NCBI GenBank assembly: GCA_028820325.1
Contig: JAPPJO010000015.1
Location: forward strand, 62,001-126,000
Direction: 5' to 3'
Source: Gammaproteobacteria bacterium
Lineage (GTDB): Bacteria; Gemmatimonadota; Gemmatimonadetes; Longimicrobiales; Gaopeijiaceae
Length of the DNA: 64,000 nt
The stretch's first letter is position 1. Each line of letters opens with the position of its first letter. The notes below the pieces were generated by a model, which saw nothing but the letters and a program-made list of their open reading frames with translations, searched no databases and was not told where the DNA came from. Positions 32,682 through 41,666 of this stretch are shown here, piece by piece. Position numbers and translations under genes: made by a program.

Positions 32682-34703
32682 ATGAGGGTCTTCGCCGGCG
32701 CCGCGGCCATTCTGGTCGCGGCGCTGGTGGTTTGGGGTCCGACCCGCGCGACTTCGCCGCAGTTCCGTCCCGGGCTGCCGATCGAGGCGCTGGCCGAGAC
32801 CGTGTGGATCGAGGAGTTCGACATCTCGCCCGACGGCGGCCTCCTCGTCTTCAAGTCGGCCGCCGAGGGGTCCTACGACCTCTGGACGGTGCCCACGGCG
32901 GGAGGCGAGCCCACCCGCATCACCGCGATGGCGGGCCGCGAGATGGCGCCGCGCTTCAGCCCCGACGGGCGCTGGATCGCCTTCGAGGCCGACTTCGGCG
33001 GAACCGACGTGCGCGACATCTACGTGGTGCCGGCCGGCGGCGGGGAGGCGAGACGCCTCACCGAGCACCCGCTCAACGACTCCGGCATCTCGTGGGCGCC
33101 CGACAGCCGCCGGATCTACTTCAACACCAGCATGTTCTGGGACAACTCGGTGGCGGCCGTGGATATCGAGACGGGCGAGATCGAGCGGGTGGGACCGGGG
33201 GGCAGCGGCCAGCTGTCCGCCGACGGCTCCATGTTCGCTTTCACCCGCAACACCCGTCCGGGGGACGACGCCCAGAGCAACCAGGACGTCTGGGTCGCGC
33301 CGGCGACCGGCGGTGACGCCCGCGCCCTCACCCCCAACACCTTCGACTGGCGCGACACCGAGCCGCGCTGGTCGCCCGACGGCACCCGCCTGGCCTTCAT
33401 CTCCGACCGCAACGGCTTCAACAACCTGGGCGTGCTGGACGTGGCGACCGGCGAAGCCACCATGCTGCTCACCGAGGATATCGAGCACAGCGAGCCGCGC
33501 TGGTCGCCGGACGGCCGCTGGATCTCCTTCACCCGCAATCTCGACTACGACTACCACATCTTCCGCATCCCCGCCGAGGGCGGCGAGCCGGAGCAGCTCA
33601 CCCACGCGACGGGGGTCAACGGAGGCTCGCGGGCGACCGGCCAGACGCGCGGCGGCCACCTCTGGCACCCGGACGGTGAGCACATCGTCCACACGCATTC
33701 GGGGCCTTCGCGGACCGGCGATCTCTGGATCCTCCCGGTCGATGGCGGGGCGCCGCGCCAAATCACCGACCACCAGCATCCCGCCGTCGGCGACCCCGAC
33801 CTGTTCGTCGAGCCGGAGTTCATGGAGTACACCAGCTTCGACGGTCTCGAGGTCGCCGGACTCGTCTACAAGCCGAAGGGCGCCAGCGCCGGCGATCGCC
33901 TTCCGGGACTCTTCTTCTTCCGCGCCAACTCCAACGGACAGCATCCGAAGCAGTGGCATCCGTACGTCCAGTACTTCGTCAGCCGCGGCTACCTGGTCTT
34001 CGCGCCCAACTTCCGCGGCAGCACCGGGCGGGGAAAGGCGTACCGGCAGGCGGTGCACACCCACGGGGGCGACCACGACCTGCGCGACGCCTTCATCGGC
34101 ATGGATCTGCTCGCCGGGCAGGGCTGGGTCGACCCCGGCCGGGTGGGCGCCTTCGGGGGTTCGACCGGCGGCTTCTACACCACCACCGCGGTCACCAAGG
34201 ACCCCGGCCGCTTCCGCGCGGGCATCGTCTGGTACGGCTCGACCGACCTGGTCACCCTGTCGACCTACGGCGGCATGGAGGGCTGGAACCGCTTCCTGAT
34301 CGGGCGCACGCCGATGGAGAACCCGCGCAACTACTACGAGCGCTCCATCATCTACCATGCCGACGAAATCGATGTCCCGCTGCTCTTCCTGTACGCACAG
34401 GGCGACGGAGCGGCCCGCTTCCAGCAGATCGAGCAGTACGGCATCCAGGCCGAGATCCACGGCAACTGGTACGACTGGGTCGTGTACGGCGCGGAGCCGC
34501 ATGGCTGGTACCACTGGGGCCCTGCGAGCGTCAGGCAGTCGCTCCAGATCATGAGCGCGATGTTCGACACCTTCATCCTGGGTGACGAACACGATGTTCA
34601 CGCGATGGCGCAGACCCAGCGCGAGGGCATCCGGATTCAGCGCAACCCGACCATCGAACTCTGGAACTCGCTGGTCAACGGCCAACCCCCGGGCGAAGGC
34701 TGA
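32682..34703 (+). CDS. Exported S9 peptidase-like protein, atypical triad
   Basis: A 673-residue exported protein: signal anchor or peptide (MRVFAGAAAILVAALVVWG), a TolB-like propeller with many SPDG repeats (ISPDG, FSPDG, RWSPDG), and a C-terminal S9 alpha/beta hydrolase. The nucleophile motif GGSTGGF is present and a His is found in AEPHGWYHW. The usual H-G-x-x-D-x-R acid motif is instead AQGDGAARF, so the Asp is displaced or missing. It may be a divergent peptidase, an esterase-like enzyme or a non-catalytic binding protein. It follows the ankyrin gene by 43 bp and precedes SusC, taking the slot occupied by a small lipoprotein in cassette 2. ATG 32682 is used; TTG 32667, with AAGGGGGG before it, is a serious alternative adding MSRRT. 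Confidence 0.85.
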   Translation: MRVFAGAAAILVAALVVWGPTRATSPQFRPGLPIEALAETVWIEEFDISPDGGLLVFKSAAEGSYDLWTVPTAGGEPTRITAMAGREMAPRFSPDGRWIAFEADFGGTDVRDIYVVPAGGGEARRLTEHPLNDSGISWAPDSRRIYFNTSMFWDNSVAAVDIETGEIERVGPGGSGQLSADGSMFAFTRNTRPGDDAQSNQDVWVAPATGGDARALTPNTFDWRDTEPRWSPDGTRLAFISDRNGFNNLGVLDVATGEATMLLTEDIEHSEPRWSPDGRWISFTRNLDYDYHIFRIPAEGGEPEQLTHATGVNGGSRATGQTRGGHLWHPDGEHIVHTHSGPSRTGDLWILPVDGGAPRQITDHQHPAVGDPDLFVEPEFMEYTSFDGLEVAGLVYKPKGASAGDRLPGLFFFRANSNGQHPKQWHPYVQYFVSRGYLVFAPNFRGSTGRGKAYRQAVHTHGGDHDLRDAFIGMDLLAGQGWVDPGRVGAFGGSTGGFYTTTAVTKDPGRFRAGIVWYGSTDLVTLSTYGGMEGWNRFLIGRTPMENPRNYYERSIIYHADEIDVPLLFLYAQGDGAARFQQIEQYGIQAEIHGNWYDWVVYGAEPHGWYHWGPASVRQSLQIMSAMFDTFILGDEHDVHAMAQTQREGIRIQRNPTIELWNSLVNGQPPGEG

Positions 34704-34771
34704 CTTCGGGCGCTACGAGCCGGGACGGGGCACAGTCGTTCCGCTTGATCCCCGCGCATCCGCAGCGTATT

Positions 34772-34791
34772 GTGGGCGTTGCTCCGCCCAC
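34772..34791 (+). terminator. Hairpin between peptidase-like gene and susC
   Basis: A perfect 7-bp stem GTGGGCG / CGCCCAC with loop TTGCTC lies 68 nt after the peptidase-like stop. A T-rich stretch (CTCTTCTTTC) begins about 13 nt later. It could be a weak terminator or attenuator that partly insulates the SusC/SusD genes from the upstream cassette. Confidence 0.4.
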
Positions 34792-34859
34792 GTGGTGAGG
34801 CAAACTCTTCTTTCGGGCTGACACACAGTCCATCTCTTGTTCGCAGCAGAGGAGGCCAC

Positions 34860-37778
34860 ATGGTGCATCCAAGGTCGGATCATATGAATCTGCACGCCGG
34901 CATCGCCCGGCTGAGGAGGGCGGCCCTGGCCGCTGCGGCGGTGATTCCGCTTGCGGTGGTCTTCGGGTTCGCGGCTCCCGCGACGCTCGAGGCCCAGGAA
35001 AACGGCCAGGTCATCGGCCAGGTGACCGACCAGGCCACCGGCCGTCCCCTGGTCCAGGTGCAGGTCTATCTGGCCGGCACCGGCTTCGGGACGCTGACCC
35101 GGGGCGACGGCCGCTTCCTGATCCTGAACGTGCCCGCGGGCAACTACACCCTGACCGCCGAACGCATCGGCATGCGCACGGCAACGGCGCAGATCACGGT
35201 CCAGGGGGGCCAGTCCACCACCGCCGACCTGGCGCTGGAGGAGGAGGCGCTCGGCCTGGACGAGATCGTGGTCACCGGCACCGCCGGGCAGGCGCGCCGC
35301 CGCGAGGTGGGGACCTCCGTCGCCCAGGTGGATGTCGCCACCCTGGCCGACCCGGTGCCCGCCGTCGACCAGCTGCTCTCCGCGCGCGCCCCTGGCGTGG
35401 TCGCCGTCCGGACGTCCGGAATGTCGGGCTCCGGCTCGCAGATCCGTCTGCGCGGCAACGTAAGCGTGGCGATGTCGAACCAGCCGCTCGTCTACGTGGA
35501 CGGCGTACGCATCCGCAGTGACGGGCTCGCGCTGAACCACGCGGTGGGTCAGCACGTCGCCTTCGGCCCCAAGGACGTGATGGGGCCGCTGAACGACATC
35601 AACCCGAGCGACATCGAGCGCATCGAGATCGTCAAGGGCCCGGCCGCGACCGCGCTCTACGGGACGGAAGCAGCGGGCGGGGTCATCCAGATCTTCACCA
35701 AGCGCGGCTCCGGCGGCGACGCGCAGTGGAGCACGCAGGTCGACCAGGGCGTCAACTGGGTACAGGAGTTCGGCCCGCCCAACGCGCCGTACATGAGGCT
35801 CGATCCCTGGCTCCGCAACGGCCACCAGCAGCGCTACTCCCTCTCCGTGCGCGGCGGCACCGAGAGCATCTCGTACTACGTGTCGGGCAGCCTCGACGAC
35901 AACGAGGGCATCCTTCCCAACGACCGCGACGAGAAGTACCTGGGACGCATCAACCTGGGCTTCCAGCCCCGGAGCGACCTCGACATCCAGGTCAATACGT
36001 CGATCACACGCCAGCACGTGGAGAACTCGCCCAGCGGGTCGAGCCCGTACAGCATTTCCCACAACGGGTACAAGCGGGCGCCCGCCCGCCAGGCCCACGC
36101 CACCTATGTGCGGACGTGGGAGGAGGATGTCATCTGGCGGCTGCTCGACTACGAAATCGACACCGACGTCGACCGCGTGGTGGCCGGCATCACCACGACC
36201 TACACGCCGATGCCGCGCTTCACCAACCGGCTCACCCTGGGGATGGACCGCCTTGCCAGCGACATGCGCAACATCCGGCCCTTCGGCTATGTCAACGACC
36301 CCACGGGTTCCGTCTCCGACCGCACCTGGACCGCCGAGCAGCTCACCGCCGACTACGTGGGCAGCTTCGACCTGCGCCTCACCGAGAGCTTCCGCACCAG
36401 CCTCTCCTGGGGCGGACAGTCGATCGTGGCCCGCGACACCGATCTGGGGGCGAGCACCAACACGCTCCCCGGACCCGGCGAGCACACCGTCACCAGCGGC
36501 GCATCCTATCAGGCCCGGGAGGCCCGCTCGCGCGTCGTCAACGCGGGCATCTTCGGCCAGACCCTGCTCGACTTCAGCGACCGTTACTTCCTGACCCTGG
36601 CGCTGCGCATCGACGGCAACAGCGCCTTCGGCGAAGACTTCGGCCTCCAGCCCTACCCGCGCGCCACCTTCTCGTGGGTGATGTCGGACGAGGGGTTCTG
36701 GCCGCAAGACCTTGGCGAGATGAAGGTCCGGGTCGCCTGGGGACACGCGGGACGCGCCCCCGGGGCCTTCGACGCCGTGCGGACCTGGCAGCCGATCCCC
36801 TGGCTCGGCCAGACCTCCTTCAACCCGCTGAACGTGGGCAACAAGGATCTGGGACCCGAGCGCACCATCGAACTCGAGGCCGGCATCGACGGCGTCTTCA
36901 TGGACGAGCGCCTGAGGATCGGGTTCACCTACTACGATCAGGAGACCCAGGACGCGCTCATTCCGGTGCAGCTGGTCCCGAGCCTCGGCTTCACGGGCTC
37001 GCAGCTGCGCAACGTTGGCGTGTTGTCGAACAGGGGCATCGAACTCGACGTGAACGGCACGGTGCTGCAGAGCCGTGCGCTCAGCTGGGACCTGGGGGTC
37101 ACGCTCTACACCAACAAGAGCGAGGCTGTGGATCTCGGCGGCAACGCCGGCTTCCGCGTGAGCGGAGGTGGATGGCTCGAGGAGGGACACCCGGTTCCCG
37201 CCGTTCGCTACGACCGGCTGACGAACCCCGACCAGATCGGGGAGCCCGTCGTGGAACGGAACCACATCTTCGGCCCGAACCAGCCGACGATGACCATCAC
37301 GCCCAACACCTCCATCGCCCTCGGCGGCGGCATCACGGTCTCGGCGCGCGGCGAGTACCTGGCCGGGCACTACATCTTCGACCGCCAGAGCACCACCTCG
37401 GCCCAGCGCGGCCAGGTCAGTCCGCTTTGCGACGACGCCGTGCCCGCCCTCCAGGCCGGACAGCGCGGTCAGCTGACGGCTTTCGACATCTACGCCTGCA
37501 GCGGCGAATTCAGCGCACACCTCGTTTATCCCAACGACTTCTTCCGCATCCGCGACCTGACCGTGTCGGCGCCTGTGCCGTTCACCGTCCCGGGAACCAC
37601 CAACGCCACCCTGACCCTCTCCGTGCAGAATTTCTGGACGTGGAAGAACGAAGACTTCCTCGCCATGGATCCGGAGATGGCCGGCAACAACGGGATGGAG
37701 TCGGGAATCACGCGCGCGATCTGGGAGCATCCTCCGCCGCCCGCGAGCTTCATCGCCTCGCTCAGGATGGGCTTCTGA
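34860..37778 (+). CDS. SusC/RagA-family TonB-dependent outer-membrane receptor
   Basis: A 972-residue outer-membrane receptor. A signal region (ALAAAAVIPLAVVFGFAAP) precedes a CarboxypepD-regulatory-like beta-sandwich (GQVIGQVTDQATGRPLVQVQV). The TonB-box-like DEIVVTGTAGQARRREVG comes next, then the plug (QIRLRGNVSV, QPLVYVDGVRI, DIERIEIVKGPAATALYGTEAAGGVIQIFTKRG) and a 22-strand barrel ending in MGF. With its SusD partner it would import a bulky ligand using proton-motive force via TonB. The ligand is unknown; peptides or glycans are usual. ATG 34860 follows GAGGAGG. Its TGA overlaps an out-of-use ATG, and the SusD start follows 57 bp later. The same receptor-lipoprotein pair, with the same TGTAGQARRREVG box, recurs at 51651, implying duplicated systems with diverged ligands. 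Confidence 0.92.
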   Translation: MVHPRSDHMNLHAGIARLRRAALAAAAVIPLAVVFGFAAPATLEAQENGQVIGQVTDQATGRPLVQVQVYLAGTGFGTLTRGDGRFLILNVPAGNYTLTAERIGMRTATAQITVQGGQSTTADLALEEEALGLDEIVVTGTAGQARRREVGTSVAQVDVATLADPVPAVDQLLSARAPGVVAVRTSGMSGSGSQIRLRGNVSVAMSNQPLVYVDGVRIRSDGLALNHAVGQHVAFGPKDVMGPLNDINPSDIERIEIVKGPAATALYGTEAAGGVIQIFTKRGSGGDAQWSTQVDQGVNWVQEFGPPNAPYMRLDPWLRNGHQQRYSLSVRGGTESISYYVSGSLDDNEGILPNDRDEKYLGRINLGFQPRSDLDIQVNTSITRQHVENSPSGSSPYSISHNGYKRAPARQAHATYVRTWEEDVIWRLLDYEIDTDVDRVVAGITTTYTPMPRFTNRLTLGMDRLASDMRNIRPFGYVNDPTGSVSDRTWTAEQLTADYVGSFDLRLTESFRTSLSWGGQSIVARDTDLGASTNTLPGPGEHTVTSGASYQAREARSRVVNAGIFGQTLLDFSDRYFLTLALRIDGNSAFGEDFGLQPYPRATFSWVMSDEGFWPQDLGEMKVRVAWGHAGRAPGAFDAVRTWQPIPWLGQTSFNPLNVGNKDLGPERTIELEAGIDGVFMDERLRIGFTYYDQETQDALIPVQLVPSLGFTGSQLRNVGVLSNRGIELDVNGTVLQSRALSWDLGVTLYTNKSEAVDLGGNAGFRVSGGGWLEEGHPVPAVRYDRLTNPDQIGEPVVERNHIFGPNQPTMTITPNTSIALGGGITVSARGEYLAGHYIFDRQSTTSAQRGQVSPLCDDAVPALQAGQRGQLTAFDIYACSGEFSAHLVYPNDFFRIRDLTVSAPVPFTVPGTTNATLTLSVQNFWTWKNEDFLAMDPEMAGNNGMESGITRAIWEHPPPPASFIASLRMGF

Positions 37779-37834
37779 TGCGGCGGGCGAACGAGGGGAG
37801 AGCCGACAGCGAAAACAGGAAGGAGTCGTTGACG

Positions 37835-39103
37835 ATGCGCATACAGCGAACCACTGCATACAGGCGCCGGATCGCGCCTCTGGTGGCCGTGGCCGCCCTG
37901 GCCGCCACCGGGTGCGATCTGGAAGTGACCAACCCCGGCCCCGTTCAGGACGAGTTCCTGAACGACGAACAGGCGTTCCCGTCGGTGCTCCAGGGCGTTC
38001 GGCGCGCGAACGCGCTCGCGTACACGCGGCTGGCCTACGACTCGGGGCTGACGAGCTTCGAAGGAACGCCGGGAGGGCTGGTCGACTCGGAGTTCTACAA
38101 CGGGAAGCTCACCTCCGAGAATGTGGACGATCACTGGGAGCGGGCCCAGCAGGCCCGCTGGATGGCGGAGGACGGCGTGCGCCGGCTGGAAGAGGCTCTG
38201 GGCGGCGAGTTCGGTTCGAACCAGATCGCCGGCAGGCTTCTGGTGCTGGCCGGCTTCGCCAACCGGACCCTGGGCCACAACATGTGCATCGCCGTGTTCG
38301 ATGGAGGTCCGGAGCAGCCCTACACCGACTTTCTGACGCGCGCGGAGGAGTTCTTCACCGAGGCGATCGGCGTCGGCAACGCCTCCGGAGCCTCCGACAT
38401 CGCGCTCGCCGCCCAGGCCGGGCGGGCCGACGTGCGCATGTGGCTCGGAGACTGGAGCGGCGCCCGGAGCGACGCCACCGGCATCCCCGAGGACTTCGTC
38501 TTCCAGTTGCACCACTACGATCTGGACGACTTCCCGGATCCCAACGAGGTCTACTTCCGCGGGGCGTCGGACCCCTGGCGGGAGTACACCATCTGGGGCA
38601 CCTTCGCCGAGAGCTACTACACCGAGACCGGCGACCCGCGCATGGGGTGGTATGAGATCGCGGACGCCGTCACCATGGTGTACAACCTCCCCTTCTACGT
38701 GCAGCTCAAGTTCACGAGCAAGACCGCGCCGCACACCCTCGCGTCGGGACGGGAGATGATCCTGATTCAGGCGGAGGAGATCCTGGCCAACAACCCGGGG
38801 AACTTCCAGGCGGCGATGGACCTCATCAACCAGGTTCGGACCAGCGTAGTGAGCGATCACACCGGGGAGGCCCTGCCGCCCGCGACCGCCTCCAACGCGA
38901 CCGAGGCGTGGACCGCGCTCAAGCAGGAGCGCCGCGTCGAGCTGTGGTTCGACAACCGCCGTTTCGCCGACCTGCGCCGCTGGGGCCTTCAGTCAAGTCC
39001 CGGCGCAACGCCCATGGAGGACATGTCGGGGCGCAGCAACTGCTTCCCCGTGGGGGTCAGCGAGATCGACACCAACTCGAACCCTCTGAATCGGGTGAGC
39101 TGA
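37835..39103 (+). CDS. SusD/RagB-family outer-membrane lipoprotein
   Basis: A 422-residue lipoprotein: signal peptide with lipobox ending ATGC (RIAPLVAVAALAATGCDLEVTNPGP) and an alpha-helical TPR-like SusD fold. Its C-terminal hallmark is ALKQERRVELWFDNRRFADLRRWG. SusD proteins form the lid over the SusC barrel and capture ligand at the cell surface. It follows the receptor gene by 57 bp. ATG 37835 is preceded by AGGAAGGAG; the ATG overlapping the receptor stop (37778) is in frame, but would add 19 polar residues before the signal peptide and is unlikely. It shares the N-terminal CDL-VTNPGPVQD signature with the paralogue at 54831. It is somewhat shorter than typical SusD (~500 aa), as is common in this lineage's peptide-type pairs (inference). 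Confidence 0.9.
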   Translation: MRIQRTTAYRRRIAPLVAVAALAATGCDLEVTNPGPVQDEFLNDEQAFPSVLQGVRRANALAYTRLAYDSGLTSFEGTPGGLVDSEFYNGKLTSENVDDHWERAQQARWMAEDGVRRLEEALGGEFGSNQIAGRLLVLAGFANRTLGHNMCIAVFDGGPEQPYTDFLTRAEEFFTEAIGVGNASGASDIALAAQAGRADVRMWLGDWSGARSDATGIPEDFVFQLHHYDLDDFPDPNEVYFRGASDPWREYTIWGTFAESYYTETGDPRMGWYEIADAVTMVYNLPFYVQLKFTSKTAPHTLASGREMILIQAEEILANNPGNFQAAMDLINQVRTSVVSDHTGEALPPATASNATEAWTALKQERRVELWFDNRRFADLRRWGLQSSPGATPMEDMSGRSNCFPVGVSEIDTNSNPLNRVS

Positions 39104-39113
39104 CTGAAGCCCG

Positions 39114-39128
39114 GGCGGGGGGCCCGCC
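39114..39128 (+). terminator. Attenuator-like hairpin before the metallolyase gene
   Basis: A 6-bp GC stem GGCGGG / CCCGCC with a GGG loop directly abuts the Shine-Dalgarno GGGAGG and a TTTT run (39135-39138). It sits 10 nt after the SusD stop. The arrangement could terminate part of the SusCD transcript or restrict initiation at the downstream GTG. It is a short structure, so the call is tentative. Confidence 0.35.
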
Positions 39129-39138
39129 GGGAGGTTTT

Positions 39139-40416
39139 GTGCGAACAGGTACGGTCGACGCCGGGCAGGACGTCATCTTCGACTGGAACCAGTTGTACAA
39201 GCGGGCTCCCCTCGCACCGGGCCGCTTCGACCTGGTGGACGAAACCCTGAGGGACGGTCTCCAGTCCCCTTCGGTAACCGATCCCACCATCGAGCAGAAG
39301 ATCGAGCTCATCCACCTAATGGAAGACCTCGGCATCCGGATGGCGGATGTCGGGCTTCCCGGGGCAGGCAAGCGGGCGCGGGACGATGTCCGGGCCCTGG
39401 TAGAAGAGATCCGCGACAGCGGCATGAAGCTCAAGCCGATGTGCGCCGCCCGCACCATGGTGCGCGACGTGGAGCCGGTAGCCGACATTGCCCAGCGGAC
39501 CGGCGTGCCGATGGAGGTCTACACCTTCATCGGCTCGAGTCCCATCCGCCTCTACGTCGAATCCTGGAGCGTCGACACGCTTCTGCGGCGCATCGACGAG
39601 ACCGTGACCTTCGCCATGCGCGAAGGCCTCGAGGTGTGTCTGGTCACGGAGGACACCACGCGCTCGCGGCCGGACGTGCTGGATCCCATCTTTCGCGCCG
39701 CCGTCCGCCTGGGGGTGCGTCGCCTGTGTCTCTGCGACACCGTGGGACACGTCACCCCGGACGGCATGAAGAACCTGTTCGACTGGACTCACTCGCTCAT
39801 CCGTGGCCTGGGCGAGCCGGTCGAACTGGACTGGCACGGCCACAACGACCGCGGCCTGGGGGTCACCAACGCCATCCTGGCCATCGAATACGGCGCCACC
39901 CGGGCCCATGGGACGGGTCTGGGCGTGGGCGAGCGGGTCGGAAACGCCTCCATCGACCAGATGCTGCTGAACCTCAAGCTGCTGGGCGAGTGGGACCACG
40001 ACCTGTCGAAGCTCGGCCGCTACTGCCAGGCGGTGTCACGCTATTGCCGGGTGGACATCCACCCGAGCTACCCCATGGCTGGCCGCGACGCCTTCCGCAC
40101 GGGCACAGGGGTGCACGCAGCGGCGATCATCAAGGCGCTGAAGCGAGGCGACCGCAACCTCGCCGACCGGGTGTACTCCGGCGTCCCGGCCAACTGGTTC
40201 GGGCGCGACCAGGAAATCGAGATCGGCCACATGAGCGGACTGTCGAACGTCAGCTACTGGCTGGCCTCGCGCCGCATTCCCGTCGACGACGAACTGTGTT
40301 CCGCGATTCTGGCGCGCGCGAAGGCGTCCAATCGCGTCCTGACCGACGAAGAGGTCATGGATATCGTGCGGGAGCACCGCGGCGATCCGGTGGAGGAGGC
40401 GATCGCGGAGGGTTAG
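39139..40416 (+). CDS. DRE-TIM metallolyase (2-isopropylmalate/homocitrate synthase-like)
   Basis: A 425-residue cytoplasmic enzyme. Its TIM barrel carries the DRE motif DETLRDGLQ (Arg38, Asp39), the metal-binding HGHND (His233, His235) and the family signature GLGVGERVGNAS. This fits the LeuA/homocitrate synthase/citramalate synthase group, which condenses acetyl-CoA with a 2-oxo acid. It ends after a ~120-residue helical C-terminal part and lacks the LeuA allosteric dimer domain, resembling NifV/AksA-like or unassigned short forms. Substrate cannot be set from sequence. GTG 39139 is preceded by GGGAGG with 5-nt spacing, and the in-frame codons upstream belong to the SusD gene region. It lies 35 bp after SusD, possibly co-transcribed, and converges with a lipoprotein gene 19 bp away. 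Confidence 0.85.
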   Translation: MRTGTVDAGQDVIFDWNQLYKRAPLAPGRFDLVDETLRDGLQSPSVTDPTIEQKIELIHLMEDLGIRMADVGLPGAGKRARDDVRALVEEIRDSGMKLKPMCAARTMVRDVEPVADIAQRTGVPMEVYTFIGSSPIRLYVESWSVDTLLRRIDETVTFAMREGLEVCLVTEDTTRSRPDVLDPIFRAAVRLGVRRLCLCDTVGHVTPDGMKNLFDWTHSLIRGLGEPVELDWHGHNDRGLGVTNAILAIEYGATRAHGTGLGVGERVGNASIDQMLLNLKLLGEWDHDLSKLGRYCQAVSRYCRVDIHPSYPMAGRDAFRTGTGVHAAAIIKALKRGDRNLADRVYSGVPANWFGRDQEIEIGHMSGLSNVSYWLASRRIPVDDELCSAILARAKASNRVLTDEEVMDIVREHRGDPVEEAIAEG

Positions 40417-40435
40417 AGAGCGGCCGTGTCGGCGA

Positions 40436-40921
40436 TCACCCACCCAGTCGGAGCGACCACCCCGTCATGAATTCCGTGATGGGTCCGCCCGAGGTCCCCG
40501 CAGGTTCGCCCTCGATCGACAGGAGCAGCCCCACACCGAGCGCCGCGCCGACGGCCACCGAGACCCAGGTGCGGGTCCGGTCCAGCTCCCTGCGGGCGAT
40601 GGCCTCGATGTCGGATACCGGGAGTGCAATCGGATCCGTCGTCACCGATCCCAGCTCCGGGAGCAGGTTGAGACGCCCGGCGTCCATGTCGACCACGGTG
40701 CCTTCGACCTGCGTTCTCCTCTCCAGTTGCGCCGGGAGGCGGTCGACGGCCTGCTCGAACACGCGCAGCCGCACCGCTTCTCCCGGCGCCACGGCCTCCA
40801 CCCCCACCTGGGTATAGGTGTAGCAGCCGGCCGCGAGCGGCAGCGCGAACGCGAGCAACACCCGCAGTCCGCACTGAAGGCTCCGGCATCGGAAGGGCTG
40901 GACCGGGTTGCCGGGCTTCAT
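40436..40921 (-). CDS. Small lipoprotein, paralogue of the one at 50883
   Basis: A 161-residue predicted lipoprotein: signal LRVLLAFALPLAAGC with a perfect lipobox (AAGC). The mature start CYTYTQVGVEAVAPGEAVRLRV closely parallels CFSYSTVPLETIAPDQQARFVL of the 50883 protein. The middle part alternates short strands (VEGTVVDMDAGRLNLL), followed by a region rich in Arg/Glu and a hydrophobic near-C-terminal segment (SVAVGAALGVGLLLS) that could be a second membrane contact. Function is unknown. ATG 40921 is chosen from the signal peptide; a longer frame to 41134 has no signal and low-complexity Pro/Ser/Arg. It is convergent with the metallolyase gene and divergent from the small secreted protein at 41152. 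Confidence 0.78.
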   Translation of the reverse strand: MKPGNPVQPFRCRSLQCGLRVLLAFALPLAAGCYTYTQVGVEAVAPGEAVRLRVFEQAVDRLPAQLERRTQVEGTVVDMDAGRLNLLPELGSVTTDPIALPVSDIEAIARRELDRTRTWVSVAVGAALGVGLLLSIEGEPAGTSGGPITEFMTGWSLRLGG

Positions 40922-41151
40922 GGGCGAACACCTCGGGCGAGGGCTGCGGGGCGAAACGGGAGACAGCGCGCCTCCCAAGGTAATAGCGTGGTCGGGAGAA
41001 GTAACGTTGGATGTCGGAGCACCGGATCCGGACGGGCAACGCTTCGTGGCCAGCGGCTGTCCAAGAAACTGCACGACCGTGTACCGATCCGGGCAATCCC
41101 GACTGCGGGGCGCCCGACCAACATCACGCCCCAAAAGGAGCTGATCCCACG

Positions 41152-41544
41152 ATGTCCCGATTGATCGCCCTTGCCTTCGCCCTCACACTGGCGTCCGTTC
41201 CCGCTACCAGGGCTTCGGCTCAGACTTCCTCCGACTTCTCGGCCGTCCTGGGCGCCTGGGAGATGACGCTCGAGACCCCGCGCGGCAGCGTGACCCAGAC
41301 GCTGACCTTCGCCGCAGACGGCGACGCGCTCACGGGCTCGGCCACGGCCCGCAACGGGAGCACTCAACTTCAGAATGTCGCTTTCGAGGATGGCCGGATC
41401 ACCTTCCAGGTCACGCGCACACTGCGGAATCGCGAGGTCACGCAGAGCTACAGCGCGACCATTCAGGGTGATCAGATGACGGGCACGGTCTCGGGCGCCC
41501 GCGGCGGAGATCGGGAATTCACCGCGGTGCGTTCCACCACCTGA
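41152..41544 (+). CDS. Small secreted beta-rich protein, function unknown
   Basis: A 130-residue exported protein with a clear signal peptide (MSRLIALAFALTLASVPATRASAQ) and a ~105-residue mature domain of alternating beta strands: LGAWEMTLETPRGSVTQTLTF, GDALTGSATA, FQVTRTLRNREV and a C-terminal GDQMTGTVSG. This looks like a small lipocalin- or avidin-like barrel of the kind often annotated as a hypothetical. ATG 41152 follows AAAAGGAG with good spacing. It stands alone between a divergent lipoprotein gene and the aminotransferase gene 122 bp downstream. No catalytic or ligand-binding residues can be named. Confidence 0.78.
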   Translation: MSRLIALAFALTLASVPATRASAQTSSDFSAVLGAWEMTLETPRGSVTQTLTFAADGDALTGSATARNGSTQLQNVAFEDGRITFQVTRTLRNREVTQSYSATIQGDQMTGTVSGARGGDREFTAVRSTT

Positions 41545-41666
41545 CCGCGTCCGGGCGCGCGCGACCGCCCATTTCGCGTTAGCATCCCCCACTGCATTGC
41601 TCCGCCGCCGCCTGGCTGGCGGTAAGGGGCGAGCGCAACCGGGATCCACCAACGCGGGAGGAAACC

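Noticed and set aside
34713..37859. 1048-codon open frame antisense to the first SusC receptor
   Set aside because: Same reason: a shadow of a strongly supported receptor gene.
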